A stretch of DNA of 64,000 bases, from contig NW_027192203.1 of NCBI RefSeq assembly GCF_041956535.1, forward strand, positions 372,001 to 436,000. Reading direction: 5' to 3'. Source of the stretch: Calcarisporiella thermophila CBS 279.70 (Eukaryota; Calcarisporiellomycota). The notes below the pieces were generated by a model. The model was not told the DNA's origin and did no database searches. It saw only the letters and a list, made by a program, of their open reading frames with translations. Within the stretch, counting starts at the first letter, position 1. Each line of letters opens with the position of its first letter. Position numbers and translations under genes: made by a program. This document shows positions 20,807 through 32,396 of the stretch, piece after piece.

Positions 20807-23458
20807 TTAGAGTCTTCGAGAGCCCAACCATCGATCTGCCTCCTCAAACTGCCCCCCTAACTCTTTGGAGATTGCACCACCCTCCACGAGCACTTTGACT
20901 CCTGCAACTACCTTGTCCCAAAATTGGAACCCACTCTTCAAGTCTCCTCGCACATTCTTGCACGCAGTAAACACTTCCTCCACGTTTTTCGCCGCTTCCT
21001 CCTTCGTCATTTCTGAACTTAAGACACGATCCAGATAGGTTTTGCTTACGATGCCCAGAGCATCATTCACATCCTGCAGATAGGGGGTATTTTCATAGAT
21101 ATTGAAATAATCGTCTTGAGCGCGCTTGCACTCACCGTGGAGGAACATGGAGAGAATCAGCATTTCGAAGAGATTACGTAGGGTCCGCGCCCCAGCTTTT
21201 ACAAAGGAGTTGAAGCAGAGAAGTTCCCGGTTCAACGGGCCGGTCCAGGGGGAATTGTGGAATTGCATCGGGAGCAAGGAGAGCGTTCGCGTGATGAGTA
21301 GAACGTGTTTTTTCTCGGCATCTAAAGAAAAAAATGGGTAAGATTCACAGCCCACCGACCACTAAGTTCTCTCTCCCCGCTCTAACCTGTTCCAATTGAA
21401 GGAGCCCCGTGGTACGTGCGGCTGTAATGGTCAGCCTTCAGCACTCCATGTTTGATCAGCTCGAATGCAAGTAGCAACTGTTCCTGTGCAATTGGCGGAA
21501 GCCTCTTTTCGCCTTTTTCGGTTGCCAATGCTTTGGCCAATGCTTGCCCCCACACCGTATGGGTATTCTCAGGAGTTAGATATCCCCTCAATCGGAGCCC
21601 ACGCCACAGTGCATTCGCCAAAATTTCATCTTTATTCTCCAGCGGTTTAGCTCCCTCTAATTTTGATGTTTTCAGAGGACGATCCTTTTTTGCCGTGGCA
21701 TTCAAGCAGAACGCCAAGTCCACCCCAGAACTCACATCTAGGCGCTTCATCTCCTCTCGCACCACTTCACCAGAAACTTGCCATTTTAAGCCTTCACCTG
21801 CCGATTTATGATGCACCATCGGGTGCTCATTGGTGGGCTCATACCATTGCAATGACACCACCCGCTTTGACTGGTAGAATTGATGAAGGGGTTGAGTTAA
21901 TAAGTCAAGCGACTGTGCGCGAACTTCTTGGAGGTCGTTGACGAAATTTCGGTATTCCGTTGTATCACCATTGCAGAGTGGCGGCGACTCAACCAGCATC
22001 CCCGAAACGAGTGTGTTGATCACCTGGGTACCGATAAGGGATTTTGAGATGTAATAATAGATGTCGTCGGGTAGCCGATATCCAATAAACTCGTGAATAT
22101 CGCTAAACAGATGAATGGGTGTATTAGTGTACTACATGGCTTGTAGATTTGTCCAATCCACATACCTTGGTGCATTCTCCACATTCAAAGGCTCCACTTT
22201 ACCATCCTCCCCATACACTACGTGATATTTGAGAGCACAGCGAGTGCGACAAAACGTGTCAACATAATTACTCTTGTGCACTGCCGGGTTATCGGAGTAG
22301 AATTGAACTGCATTAAATCCAGTCTTATGCTGCTTGATGAGATCGTGAGTTCCTGGAAGGACAAAAGGAGGTGAATAAAGGTTCGTTCCCGAGCCAGAGC
22401 CAAGAGTACTTACCCTTAAACGAGAAGCCGATATCCGTAGTGAGAATTGGGAACGTGCTGCACCACTCGAAACCAGCAAGAATGCAAATATCCAGAAATT
22501 GATCATCAGAGACTTGGAGATCATTTAGGATGGATTTCTTGCTAATCCAATTGTAATTTCCTTTCTGTCATCATAAGAAAACAATCAATTAGTGACTGAT
22601 TTTAACCATGCGTTATCAGATTAAAAACTGACCTCGAGATCGAAGCTGATAATGATCTTATCAACATCGTACATCAGCAGTTCCGAACCTCCGTACAAGG
22701 CGTGCACGTAATTTTTGGGGTGATTATGCAAGTAGACGAGCTAGGTAGCAAAATAATAAATGTATAAATAAAACTCTCGCTGTACCACTCGGCAAAAAAT
22801 ACGCACCTGTCCCCAGGAAGAGTAGGGAGCACGCATAAATTCTATTCCGCGATCATATAACACTTTGAATACAGAATTTAGTAGATCGGGCTGATGGATT
22901 GAACCCGAAGTGAGCCATGCGCTCATTGCTTGATCAGTTTTGCCACGCTCGTAGTGTTCCCAACCCGTGGCCCTTTTCGAGGGCCGATGATCCTCGGTGG
23001 AGAAGGGCTTGTCCTTTCGTGTAATATTCAGCCCATTAAAAACGAAAAAGGGTTGAATTCCATGTGATCTGCAATATAGATTAGTTATATTTTGTGTAGA
23101 GTGTGCTTTTGAGATGTTGATATATTACGCAAACAAGTCTAATTCTCGCTCTATTGCAGCTCTCAAACCCAATGGTATACCACCCATCGCCACCACAGCA
23201 GGCTCCTTGACGGTTGTCTGCAATAAGCGTCGGAGCCAATGACTTCCTTCGATACCCACTCGTGTATCACGCAGTTGATTTATCGAAGATGTCTGAACAA
23301 GTCTCCGCTCAGCAATGAAAACTTAAAAAAACGATAGAGAGGTCAGTAATTAAAATACACTTGTAAAGGCATGCGAGAAATATACACATGTACATAGATC
23401 AATGCGAAAATCTCGAGAGATTGACTAAATACTTACTGTCAAAATGGCGGATCGGCAT
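20807..23458 (-). CDS. MKT1: MKT1-like post-transcriptional regulator (XPG-like fold)
   Basis: Cytoplasmic regulator that in yeast partners Pbp1 and affects mRNA stability. Exons are 23437..23458, 23129..23321, 22807..23068, 22633..22740, 22414..22564, 22166..22352, 21387..22102 and 20807..21321 (717 residues). The first exon is only seven codons: MPIRHFD, followed by IAERRLVQTSSINQLRDTRVGIEGSHWLRRLL, the conserved N-terminus with its XPG-N-like block. Later come FFVFNGL, LMYDVDKIIISFDLE and CILAGFEWCSTFP (XPG-I region). The C-terminal MKT1 domains end NLFEMLILSMFLHG, ALGIVSKTYLDRVL, SGFQFWDKVVAGV and EEADRWLGSRRL. Phases sum correctly. I am confident of the family; nuclease activity should not be assumed. 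Confidence 0.9.
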
Positions 23459-24148
23459 CTTTTAAGATGTGATCTTCCTTTACTCAGAGCAAAATAGAAT
23501 GCGAACGAAATATTGTCTATACAGTGGCTAAAGTCGCGCTCAATCTATTATTTTTTAGGGTGGATAGGGAGATATTAAGTCTCAAAGGTCGTTTCGCGTA
23601 AACCAGGAAAATATTATCTGCGCCACATAATCCAATTAATTATTTAGAATGGTCGCGACTAGAGGCCCAATTATCTTGATAGAGCATTTATAATAATATA
23701 CACTCTATTAAGCACAAAATATAGGACCAGGTTGCCACAGATATTTCCTACAAAAATCACAGATATATATTTATTATCATAGTATGTGAGAGTTTTTTTT
23801 GGCAAAACTGTAAAGCTATGGACTTGGCAATTTATTAAGAACGCACTCTAAACTTAATGGAGCTTTTTTCATTTGATATTTTCGTAGAGTCTATCTACTA
23901 CATATGAACGCTAATAGCATCAATAACCACTCTAATCTGCAACCCTATACCCAAAATCGCGGCTATTTTGCTATTTCCAAACTCCAGTTTGCATTTACCT
24001 GATATTTAAATGGCTCAACGAAACACTTGATTTGAAGAATCGGGTGGCTGATTTATTTTTTTTTTTCCTGAAGACTACGAGTTAGAATCCTTTTGTTCCT
24101 GGGCAATCTACAGTGGTTTATAGACGTCAATTTTTATGATGATATGAA
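23459..24148. other. divergent promoter region (MKT1 / Zn2Cys6)
   Basis: 690 bp, AT-rich, between divergent starts, with T-runs near 24057-24066. No gene seen. Confidence 0.55.
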
Positions 24149-26011
24149 ATGCAAAGGAAATTGAGTGAATCCCTACTTACAAAGCTACTCAAAAATCAGC
24201 CCCCAGCCTGCCGCAGCTGTCGCACTCGCCGTGTTGGATGCGATCGTACGCAACCCAAGTGTGAGCGCTGTCGCAAGGGAAATACTCAATGCTTATATAA
24301 AAAGCCTAAAGTGCCTTTATCAGGCAAAGAATGCGATGAGCTCCAGAGTTATTGGAAAGAAGAGTTTGAAGAATTGGATGATAATATTAAAGAGCTAGAG
24401 CAGACATATTCGTGGCTCGTAGATAAGCTAGCTTTTATAACGTTGCAGAGAATGTTAGAGAATCTAGCCAATCTAGACAACGATTTACTATCAGAGATAA
24501 CGAAACATCAAAACTCATGGTCAATAATGAGGTGCAATAATTCAGGCCAAGTGCAAATTGATTTGAAATTTGCGAAAGATATTTGTCGGTTAGAATCACT
24601 TTTACACAATGGTGAAGAAAATTTTGAGAGCGAACATTATGTGGAGTCTGAAGGGTTCAGATACCCGTCCATTCGCGTGCATTTTGCCGAAGATACGGCA
24701 CGACTTAAAGAGGCCATGCTCAACTCTTCTAATGAAAATTTGCCACAGTTAAAGCCTCAGCGCATTGATCTCATAATTGATCATTTGGTGAATGTCTATT
24801 TTAAATGCTATCATCCATTCTGTCCAGTTCTTCATGAACCATCTTTCCGGGATGCCTATAATAATTCCAATCCAGATCCATCGTTTCTCTCAATGGTATA
24901 TGCCATCTGCGCCTATGTTGCCAAACACGCATGCAAGATACATTCTCATGGGAAGGCTAATCTAAATGGAGTACCATCAAATGTTCTTGAAGAATACTTT
25001 TACAATAAGTCTCGCGAGTTTCTCTCGCACTGTCTTGAAGACTCGTCACTCTACACTATATGTGCATTGATTTTCTTATCGGAGTTCTTGTACTACGATA
25101 GAGATCGGGAAAGTCAGCGTCGAATTTTTATAGAGCTGGCCTCCTCTAAGTTTGAATTGATGATCTGGGACCATAGACATTCATACCCTCCGCTCGAATA
25201 TGATTGCAATATCGAGGACTATTTTCATAGGGGCTATGAAGATGATCAAATGAAGGTGGAGCTGCTTCACCGCATTCGATGGTATATAGCCGATTTTGAG
25301 TGCATCATGGACGATCGGATACGCTGCCATCAAAAATCATCAGCCCCTATGCCTAGTCCACAGGCAGATGAAAATATGCTTATACGAGAGTCGATTCTCT
25401 ATTGGAGGTCATGCATTGACCTATATACTATCCAGGATGAAATTGACATTTTATTTGACAAAGATCTCTCCTCGAAGGATGCTTGGGAATTTGCAATGGG
25501 TTTGGTGCCAAAACTCCGAGCATGGTTAAAGAAGTTACTCCATACTTTGCAGCCCCATAACATCTTTCAACTCGAAGAGGCATCCCTACATACTCTACTA
25601 GCTCTAGGACAATACTATACTATATTACTTAAACTGCACTGTGCTTTTATTCCTGACGAATCTCAGACTTATATACCCGATGATCTAATCTCAAAGGGCT
25701 TCGAAAATGCTCATCACTTGTTACAAGTTATAGCGGTGATACAACGGTGCGAGGGATGCTATTTCCCTCTACCCTTCATCACGCAGATCTGCGATTTTGT
25801 TTTCAGGATGCTGCATATCGTTCCGCACCATCGAAGTTTATACCCCTTGTCAGTCCATCTATATAGTTTGTTATGGCGCTCAAAACACTATAGGGCTCGG
25901 GTTTCACAGTGTCTGAATTGTGTGAGCTCTTTGGAGGCTACAATGGACAAATATGGAATTCCTCTTGTAGCGGAAGAGAGTCCCACCGATGATATCCTAA
26001 CGCCTGACTAA
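24149..26011 (+). CDS. Zn2Cys6 fungal transcription factor
   Basis: Nuclear regulator of the Gal4-type class, 620 residues in a single exon, unusual here because neighbours are intron-rich. The binuclear cluster has cysteines at residues 21, 24, 31, 38, 41 and 48 (ACRSCRTRRVGCD, KCERCRKGNTQC). A short linker is followed by a coiled, acidic segment (EEFEELDDNIKELEQ). The middle homology region starts near residue 205 (RIDLIIDHLVNVYFKCYHPFCPVLHEPSF), the usual opening of the fungal-trans domain, and runs with helical, cysteine-containing sequence to about residue 580. The start is the first ATG. The coding sequence is AT-rich. The target pathway cannot be inferred from the neighbours. Confidence 0.93.
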   Translation: MQRKLSESLLTKLLKNQPPACRSCRTRRVGCDRTQPKCERCRKGNTQCLYKKPKVPLSGKECDELQSYWKEEFEELDDNIKELEQTYSWLVDKLAFITLQRMLENLANLDNDLLSEITKHQNSWSIMRCNNSGQVQIDLKFAKDICRLESLLHNGEENFESEHYVESEGFRYPSIRVHFAEDTARLKEAMLNSSNENLPQLKPQRIDLIIDHLVNVYFKCYHPFCPVLHEPSFRDAYNNSNPDPSFLSMVYAICAYVAKHACKIHSHGKANLNGVPSNVLEEYFYNKSREFLSHCLEDSSLYTICALIFLSEFLYYDRDRESQRRIFIELASSKFELMIWDHRHSYPPLEYDCNIEDYFHRGYEDDQMKVELLHRIRWYIADFECIMDDRIRCHQKSSAPMPSPQADENMLIRESILYWRSCIDLYTIQDEIDILFDKDLSSKDAWEFAMGLVPKLRAWLKKLLHTLQPHNIFQLEEASLHTLLALGQYYTILLKLHCAFIPDESQTYIPDDLISKGFENAHHLLQVIAVIQRCEGCYFPLPFITQICDFVFRMLHIVPHHRSLYPLSVHLYSLLWRSKHYRARVSQCLNCVSSLEATMDKYGIPLVAEESPTDDILTPD

Positions 26012-26302
26012 ATAGTGTATTGTCTTTCCCCTCCAGCGACTCTTTGCTTGTATTATCTAATGGAAAGAGTACTACTTTATATCATTGTAGTTTAACTATT
26101 GAGTCTATTGTATGACACATATCTACACAGTATATATCACATTTTAGTTTAAATATTTGGCACTATCTTTCTCTTGACACTATCCATCCACTCGTTCTTT
26201 TCTCTGCTTCCACCCTCATACTCTTTTCATACGTTGGATTCTTTGAGATTGTTGGAAATGCATCCTATAAGCAAAAGCCATAGGTCTTTACCTTGCTTAT
26301 AC

Positions 26303-27193
26303 TCATGACTCCTTCGTCTCTGCATCCTTGTTAACGAAATACTCCACACAAATCTTACACCCAACAGCTGGTCCGACTAAACTTAACCAGCTCCTCATGT
26401 ATTTTCCCGTATCGTTTACCCCACTGTCTCTATGTCCATTTCTCTCCATGGGCATTCCACTGATGGAAGATAATAGTGTTTGTGTCTCACATGGATGCAC
26501 ATAATAGAAAGGCGTTCTAAAATAAGGGTGATCGGATTGGGTAACGCCACTGCCAAAGCGGAGCTGCTGTAGAGGAGTGTGATATTCTGCAGGTATAAGA
26601 TATGTGTAGATCTGTGAAAGAGTAAGCGGGGTACCATCTGTGGCAAAACGTATTTGTATGAATAAAAATGGAGAATGAGATTACTAAACGAACATAAGAA
26701 TCATCTTGTGGATTTACTGGAAAAATAAGCGTTAAAGTAGAGCACAGGCACTTGATAACTGGAAGAATACAGTATATGGTAGGTGACTGTAAGAGTCTCT
26801 AAAGCATCCCCTCTCTACATCATATTCACAAGTTAGTCAAAGATACATCCATAATTAAGTTTTCTACAAGAATTCAAGAAAAATCTTCTTACGAACGACA
26901 CCATATCTTCTTCTTCTACTACATTAGGATCTGCGTACACATCTAGCTTTTCCCAGTCATGTTTCACGGGAATGACGAGCTTTTTTTCTAAGAATCCATC
27001 TCTATTCGCGCCATGATTCTATACACCGTAGAGATGAGGAAAAACGTATCAAAATCTCTAGATATACTTGTTCACGATCTACTTGTTCAATCCAATGCCA
27101 GTGATCTCCTACGTGTTCAGATTGCCGAAGAAATTCCTGAGAGGAAGCGTAGAATTCGGGCCACGATAAACTTGGGTACCGCTGAATTATCAT
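26303..27193 (-). CDS. ATG10: autophagy E2-like enzyme ATG10
   Basis: E2-like enzyme that conjugates Atg12 to Atg5 in autophagosome formation. Exons are 27027..27193, 26893..27001, 26718..26814 and 26303..26637 (235 residues). Diagnostic blocks are VTYHILYSSSYQVPVLYFNAYF, DGTPL-type NGTPLTLSQIY, QSDHPYFRTPFYYVHPCETQTLL (catalytic cysteine in HPC-E-T) and the terminal YMRSWLSLVGPAVGCKI. The N-terminal half (SLSWPEFYASSQEFL, GDHWHWIEQ) fits the family's variable opening. The junction between exons 1 and 2 needs a 25-nt intron (27002-27026) or a one-base frameshift. The start is the first ATG in the frame; the longer frame opens with GTG. Confidence 0.88.
27002..27026 (-). other. candidate 25-nt intron in ATG10
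   Basis: On the minus strand the segment runs gtgtat ... gaatag. Removing it joins RFSSSLR to DGFLEKKLVIPV. A second reading, gtatag ... atagag, also of 25 nt, gives the same frame. The alternative is a single-base indel. Confidence 0.5.
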
Positions 27194-27411
27194 TTCTAAG
27201 TGAATTCCACTAATTAATTTCAAAGGTAAAATTGGCACTAATTTTTTTTTATTTTTTTTTTAGTAGATATTGTGGGAATACCTAGCACTATATTACACTA
27301 AACTAAATTAAACGAACACATCGGAGAGAATTTTCGAAATGTTTGCTACAATACTTGGTTCGAATCCCATTGCAAGGTGGTAGTGCCGACAACTAAGAAA
27401 GGCACTGATGC

Positions 27412-29855
27412 CTATTCAACGCTGCACAGCCTGAACCCAGCAAAGACATATGGGTACCCCTTCTGATACCAGTTCCTAAAAGATCGCCTGTGAGCAATGC
27501 GCGGATGGGTGGCCCAGCTGCCTCCAAGGCAGACCACATGTTTTCGATCAAAGAAATCGGCGCTATACCCGGGGTAGAGCTCTGATGGTTTGAAGCCTTG
27601 GAACCGCTCCCATAGGGTCGAGGTCCATTCCCAAACGTCGGAGACAAATTGGTCAGCAACGGGGGTGGGATGCCAGTATCGGAACCCAATGTTTTGCACT
27701 TTGACGCCCTCGATCTCTTTCTCATCAGAATTCAACGATTTTTCCTCCTTCAGTTTCCTCTCAAACACGTCCCGCGCCATAACCCATTCTTCCTCGCTAG
27801 GCAACCGCATTCCAACCCAATCGGCATATGCCTCCGCTTGCGCTTGGGAGCAGGTCACCGGCCACTCGCTCACGGTTTCCAGGGGAACTGCCCCAAACAC
27901 CGTCCGAACCTTAAAACGGAACTTGCTCGGTTCTCCCACAGGCACCCAAGATTGCGGGTAATCCTTGTTCACAGTTGCGATCAAAAAGCGCAGGTATTCT
28001 GCGTTTGTGACGGGGCGGGTCTGGATGCGGAATGGAGCGACGGTACAGGAGCGCACTGGATTCTCGTTATCCCAGCCGAATGGAAGTTCCAGTGGAGCTT
28101 CGTCGTCGAGAAGTTCTGAATCCTCGTGACCAAGCTGAATCTGCCCGCCCTCAATGCTAATAAGTGCAGAGGGTGGAGGGACCTCCACCTTCGTTGATTC
28201 CACCCCGTCAACTTGATCTTCACCCCCCTTCTGCAGAAGAGTTTGCGCCCAAATGGGCGGCACAACCCCTTTAGGTGGAAGTGTTTCTGGCGATTGCAAT
28301 AACATGTACAAGAACGTCTCTAAATGCATAGCCTCATGCTCGAATGCCATCCACAAGTATCTCCCGGCTCGTCTTGTCAACTTTTTCTCGCTCTCCAAAT
28401 AGTGCAGTAATCGTGTTCGCACCTGATCGCGGTACTCTAAGATATTTTCGGCAGCAGGCCACTCGTCTGGCACTCTTGAATGGGGGTGGCAATGTGACGG
28501 ATCGTCCATGTCGGGATCAATTCCCCTCTCGAATATCTCTCCATAGTCTGGTCGAATCCGAGGTTCCCCGAGGCAGTGGGAGAGTTGAATATCGAGAAAA
28601 GCTGGAATATGGCCGAAATAGAATATACACGGGTGACGTAGATCAATCGGTTTTTGGAGATGCATGGTGGTTGGGATCATGGTGGTTGTAACCGTATCCC
28701 AAGCGCTCCACAGCTCTTCCCATTCTTCACGCGTTGGAACCGATCCTTTAGGCTTGGGGCAGAAGAATGGCCCACGATATAGAAGATGTAGGTCGTAGCG
28801 CTCCTCAGTTTCGGTCCAAGTCATGGCATGGGACAATCCCGCAGTTTCGAACAGTGAGATGAGCTCCTCGACATCGTATTTATATGAATACTCGACATTA
28901 ATCATCTCATTCTTTGCAATATGAAAAGTTTGATCTTTGTGGGACAAGGTCTGGTCGCAAAGGGAGCGATAGTAGGCTTCATGACGACCCTGTTTCTCAT
29001 TATAATAAGAGACATATTCGAATTGATTCCTATCAATGAAATTGTGTCCGAGGATATTATTAATATGATCGAGACCATTCATAATAAACTCTCGTGTCAC
29101 TCCGCGCGGGTCATTATACGCGACGCTTATCAACTCTGGATCGTTGCGGCGATCCACTCCCAACAGAACCATATCGCCAGCGTTCATAACGCGATCACGA
29201 TAAGAACGTAGGAAGGCGGCACCATCTTCTCGATTATAATTTCCGATAGAGGATCCAATCCACATTACGATCTTGGACTGCTCGGGGGGGAGCTTGGAGC
29301 AGTAGGCGATTCCATCCTCATACGTTCCAAGCAAGCCAACGAGCCGTATGTTGGAGAAGCTGCCCAGCGATGCAAGTGACTTTTCAAGCTCTTGCTGCAT
29401 CACATCAAGGGCATAATAGGTGATGTTTTTACATTTTTTTTCAACTGCTTTGAGAACAAGCTGTGTCTTGCGGAGGGACCTAAGAGGGAAAAAAGAAGGC
29501 GAGAGGTCAATAGGGTTTTCTTACTGCCCGACTGCAAGAGAAATACAAACCCAGCACCCAACTCAATCAGAGCGGACCCATCTTTTACATATTGCTGAAT
29601 TTCATCCACGTAATTTTCCAACACATTTATCTCTGCATTGGTCAAATAATATTCTTCCAGATAGGTAATTTCATCAAACAACTGAAGACCACGATCGTCA
29701 TAGAGCACCAGGGTAGGAATGGTCTTTGGCTCCTGTTGTAGCCCTTTGAAAACCTCAGTTACAAGCTCGAATTGATGAAATTCAGCAGAACGAATATCGA
29801 TAATGTCGTAAGGTTTGATCCGAGGATCCCCTGATTCGTTAGGTGATGGATGCAT
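27412..29855 (-). CDS. EGT1: ergothioneine biosynthesis protein Egt1 (EgtD-EgtB fusion)
   Basis: Makes hercynine by SAM-dependent trimethylation of histidine, then hercynylcysteine sulfoxide by iron-dependent C-S bond formation. Exons are 29551..29855 and 27412..29479 (790 residues). The N-terminal EgtD-type methyltransferase shows DDRGLQLFDEITYLEEYYLTNAE, LIELGAGSLRKTQLVL (SAM motif, formed across the intron) and MWIGSSIGNYNREDG. A DinB-like middle part has FEHEAMHLETFLYML, an H-x3-H-x-E iron-ligand motif. The C-terminal FGE-sulfatase-like domain has PVTNAEYLRFL, WVGMRLPSEEEW, WEWTSTLW, CLGGSWATHPR, SFRNWYQKGYPYVFAGFRLC. All parts are present, so the enzyme should be functional. The fusion order is the normal fungal one. 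Confidence 0.95.
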
Positions 29856-30603
29856 GGTGAAGAAATTTGTGATAATAATAAAAGGGAGTGAATGCTCTAG
29901 AGAGGCCTTTGAGAATCGTTTGCGAGTCCGTGGTGGCGAATATTATTTCTCGAAAAGTCGCGACTGTGGGGTGGATAGATAAAGGGGAGAGAATTTCACG
30001 ATTGATGAAGCGTGTCTGGAATTCAGAATATCAAAGCATAAAATGGCGATTCAAGCATTCGTGGAGTAGCCAAGATAACAATATATATAGGTAGATTATC
30101 ATATGGAGGCTCTCCCTTTGCCACCCAGTCAGATAGCGTGCGAATTTCTTACGCTGGATCGAACCCCCTTGTGTTCAACTCAGATTAACTCCAGATCGCC
30201 GACAAACGGCGCTATTTATTGATTTTTCCTTCAGGTTCTTTCGCCCTATCAACCAGGAGAGGGGGAGCTCCCCTGTGGCCATCCCTCCAAACCATTCCCT
30301 CCCCCCACTACTGCAACGTGGAGAGAGCTTCTCTACAACCTTATTTTCAATCTCCTCTGAGAGACTTTTTATTTTGTTTTGCTTTTTTCTTTTTGTGTTT
30401 ACGCCGCGTGTTGATTAATAATAGCATGACTTTACTCGGCCATTACGTAAAGTACAGAATTAAACCCGCCTAATCCATCCCCGATCACTTGTGCTTATCG
30501 TGACTTTTAATAATATAGAGTTATATACAATGCCATTCACACTCCAAGCTATGTTCATATCGGTGACTACATCTCCCATCAGTGCGTTCGCCTCCCGTCT
30601 GCT
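29856..30603. other. spacer, no gene seen
   Basis: EGT1 promoter and 3' flank of MED31, both minus strand. A sequence resembling a tRNA T-loop near 30170 lacks matching stems. No gene. Confidence 0.55.
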
Positions 30604-31222
30604 TCAGACGTGGCCGTTCGGAGCCTGGCTTTCATTTTCAGCAGTAGGTTGCTGCTCTTCCTTCTCCTGCAACAGGGTCTGCGGATTCCGATAATATCTC
30701 CAGTGCCAGTATTGTGTTTTATGTATGAACGTTGCCGCCTCCTGAGTTATCAACGCGTCACGGAAGCTCGGGTACTGGAGGAGGTCAAGGAAGTAGAGCG
30801 CGTGAGGGTATCTGTGAGGGACATGAATACACACAAAAGCACCTTATTAGCGATGCATAGACGAGAGAAAAAACCGAAAACATATGGCGCAAAACAAATA
30901 AAATCACAATCATAAATGAGAGAACTAACATGATGAATTTTGCATATTCAGGTCGCTTCCAATATTGTAGATATTCAAGATAGTTGATGAATGCGGGATC
31001 TTTAAGGTACTCGAGCTGTGCAAGATCTAATATTTTGCGATTACCCATTAGTATTAGCAGAACTCTAATATTGAGAACGCCAACATTCGATCTCATTGCT
31101 TAGCTTAATTGCCTAGATGCTAGCAAGTACTCACAGTTCAAATACCAGGGATTGGATAGACACTGCACGAATTCAAGCTCGATCTCAAATCTGCGCTGCT
31201 TTTCTTCATCTGTTTCTGGCAT
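30604..31222 (-). CDS. MED31: Mediator subunit 31 (Soh1)
   Basis: Small middle-module subunit of the Mediator complex that links regulators to RNA polymerase II. Exons are 31135..31222, 30930..31026 and 30604..30811 (130 residues, the family's length). Across the junctions the protein reads [90 protein letters not shown], the most conserved Mediator subunit sequence. The tail is glutamine/glutamate-rich. Its start lies 120 bp from the start of a divergent gene of unknown function. Confidence 0.96.
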
Positions 31223-31342
31223 CTTATAATAAAATACCTTTCGTTTGTTGAGGAACAGAGAATTTAAGATTATGTGTGGCTTAGATTTTTTATTTCGAAT
31301 ATCCGCTTTAATGAGAATATATCTTTGGTTTCTAACCTGAAG
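31223..31342. promoter_or_regulatory. 120-bp bidirectional promoter region
   Basis: This short AT-rich interval separates the start codons of MED31 (-) and the AT-hook-like gene (+), so their promoters and 5' UTRs must share it. No TATA box is clear. Confidence 0.5.
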
Positions 31343-32396
31343 ATGCATCAGATTTCACCAAGAAGAAATCAAGCGATTCAGACTGCCTTTGATAAAATGT
31401 GAGCTATCAATGTGTGTTGGTTCTCCACTTTTTAGCTAATCTCTGCATTTATTATCTAGCTATGAGCGTTATAAGAGCGAGAAACAAAGATGCGCACACC
31501 AGTTGTCCACTAAAGACATGTGTAGCGCCAAATTGCCATCGTCAAAATCTGACGCGTCAAATTGGAACGATGCAACATATTTTACTGATTCCAATGCATT
31601 CACGTCTAAATCATCTGTGAAATCCTCTCCTAAATCCGAAAACATATATCAAGAATACGATGAGCACAGCTCAAAATACCCAAAAGTTGAGTCACCAGGC
31701 AACGAATCCGATTCAAACGCATTTCATCCAAATTCTGGTAATTATCGCACAAGGGGCGAAACATTGTCAACTCATGCAAAGCGCCCTATGAGTCAAGAGC
31801 CTGCAGAGGTCGATGACTCCAATGGAGAAACTAGTGGACAGACAGAGCCCGATTGTAAAAGACGCTTGACAGAAGATCCCGTTCCAAATTCGTCCTCGCT
31901 CCCCGCATCCTCCCATACTTTTCCTTATTCTGCTGCGCAGTTACTCCCTCTTCCCCCTGTTCCCCTCCCCGTTCTCCCGCCCAATCCGCTTGCCCCAACC
32001 AATGGCCCAAGGAGACGTGGTCGAAGACCAAACCATGTTAGATTACTTATGCAACAACAGCAACAGCAGCTTGCTCTTATTGAATCGGCATATAGGCAAC
32101 AAGCAGATCAACTACGCTATGGATGGAGAAAGGACGATAATACGATGGGATTCTGTATTCAGTATAAATACCCAAAGACCAATGTATTGGCCTTTAGACC
32201 TGGGAGAACCGAACGAGCTTGGCAACAGGTAAAGAATGCACCCAGGATAGACTTGAACGAACTATGGGCGTGGCATACTCGATTGGCTAGGCGTAGTGGG
32301 ATGAACTCTAAGCCCAGGAATAAGGAGACGTCGCGTGACGCGAGGGAACCATTCTTGAAGAGAAATATACGCGCAGGACGCTCCATGTTTTCATAA
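31343..32396 (+). CDS. unrecognised protein with AT-hook-like motif
   Basis: Not recognised. Exons are 31343..31398 and 31460..32396 (330 residues), joined across a 61-nt intron with a gctaat branch-like site. The N-terminus, about 35 residues, is a predicted basic helix (NQAIQTAFDKIYERYKSEKQ). A long serine/asparagine-rich disordered region follows, then a proline-rich stretch (LLPLPPVPLPVLPPNP). Next comes GPRRRGRRP, an AT-hook-type GRP core, a short glutamine run, and a compact C-terminal part with several tryptophans (GWRKDDNTMGF, AWQQVKNAPRIDLNELWAWH). This layout suggests a nuclear, DNA-associated protein, but that is inference. The start is chosen because exon 1 is in frame, has ATG and a good gtgagc donor. 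Confidence 0.6.

Noticed and set aside
27350-27376. GGTTCGAATCC, a tRNA T-loop-like sequence
   Set aside because: The flanking bases do not form a T-stem, and no D-arm or acceptor stem lies at the right distance on either strand.
30160-30200. Second T-loop-like GGTTCGATCC on the minus strand
   Set aside because: Stem pairing fails, and the upstream D-arm is absent.
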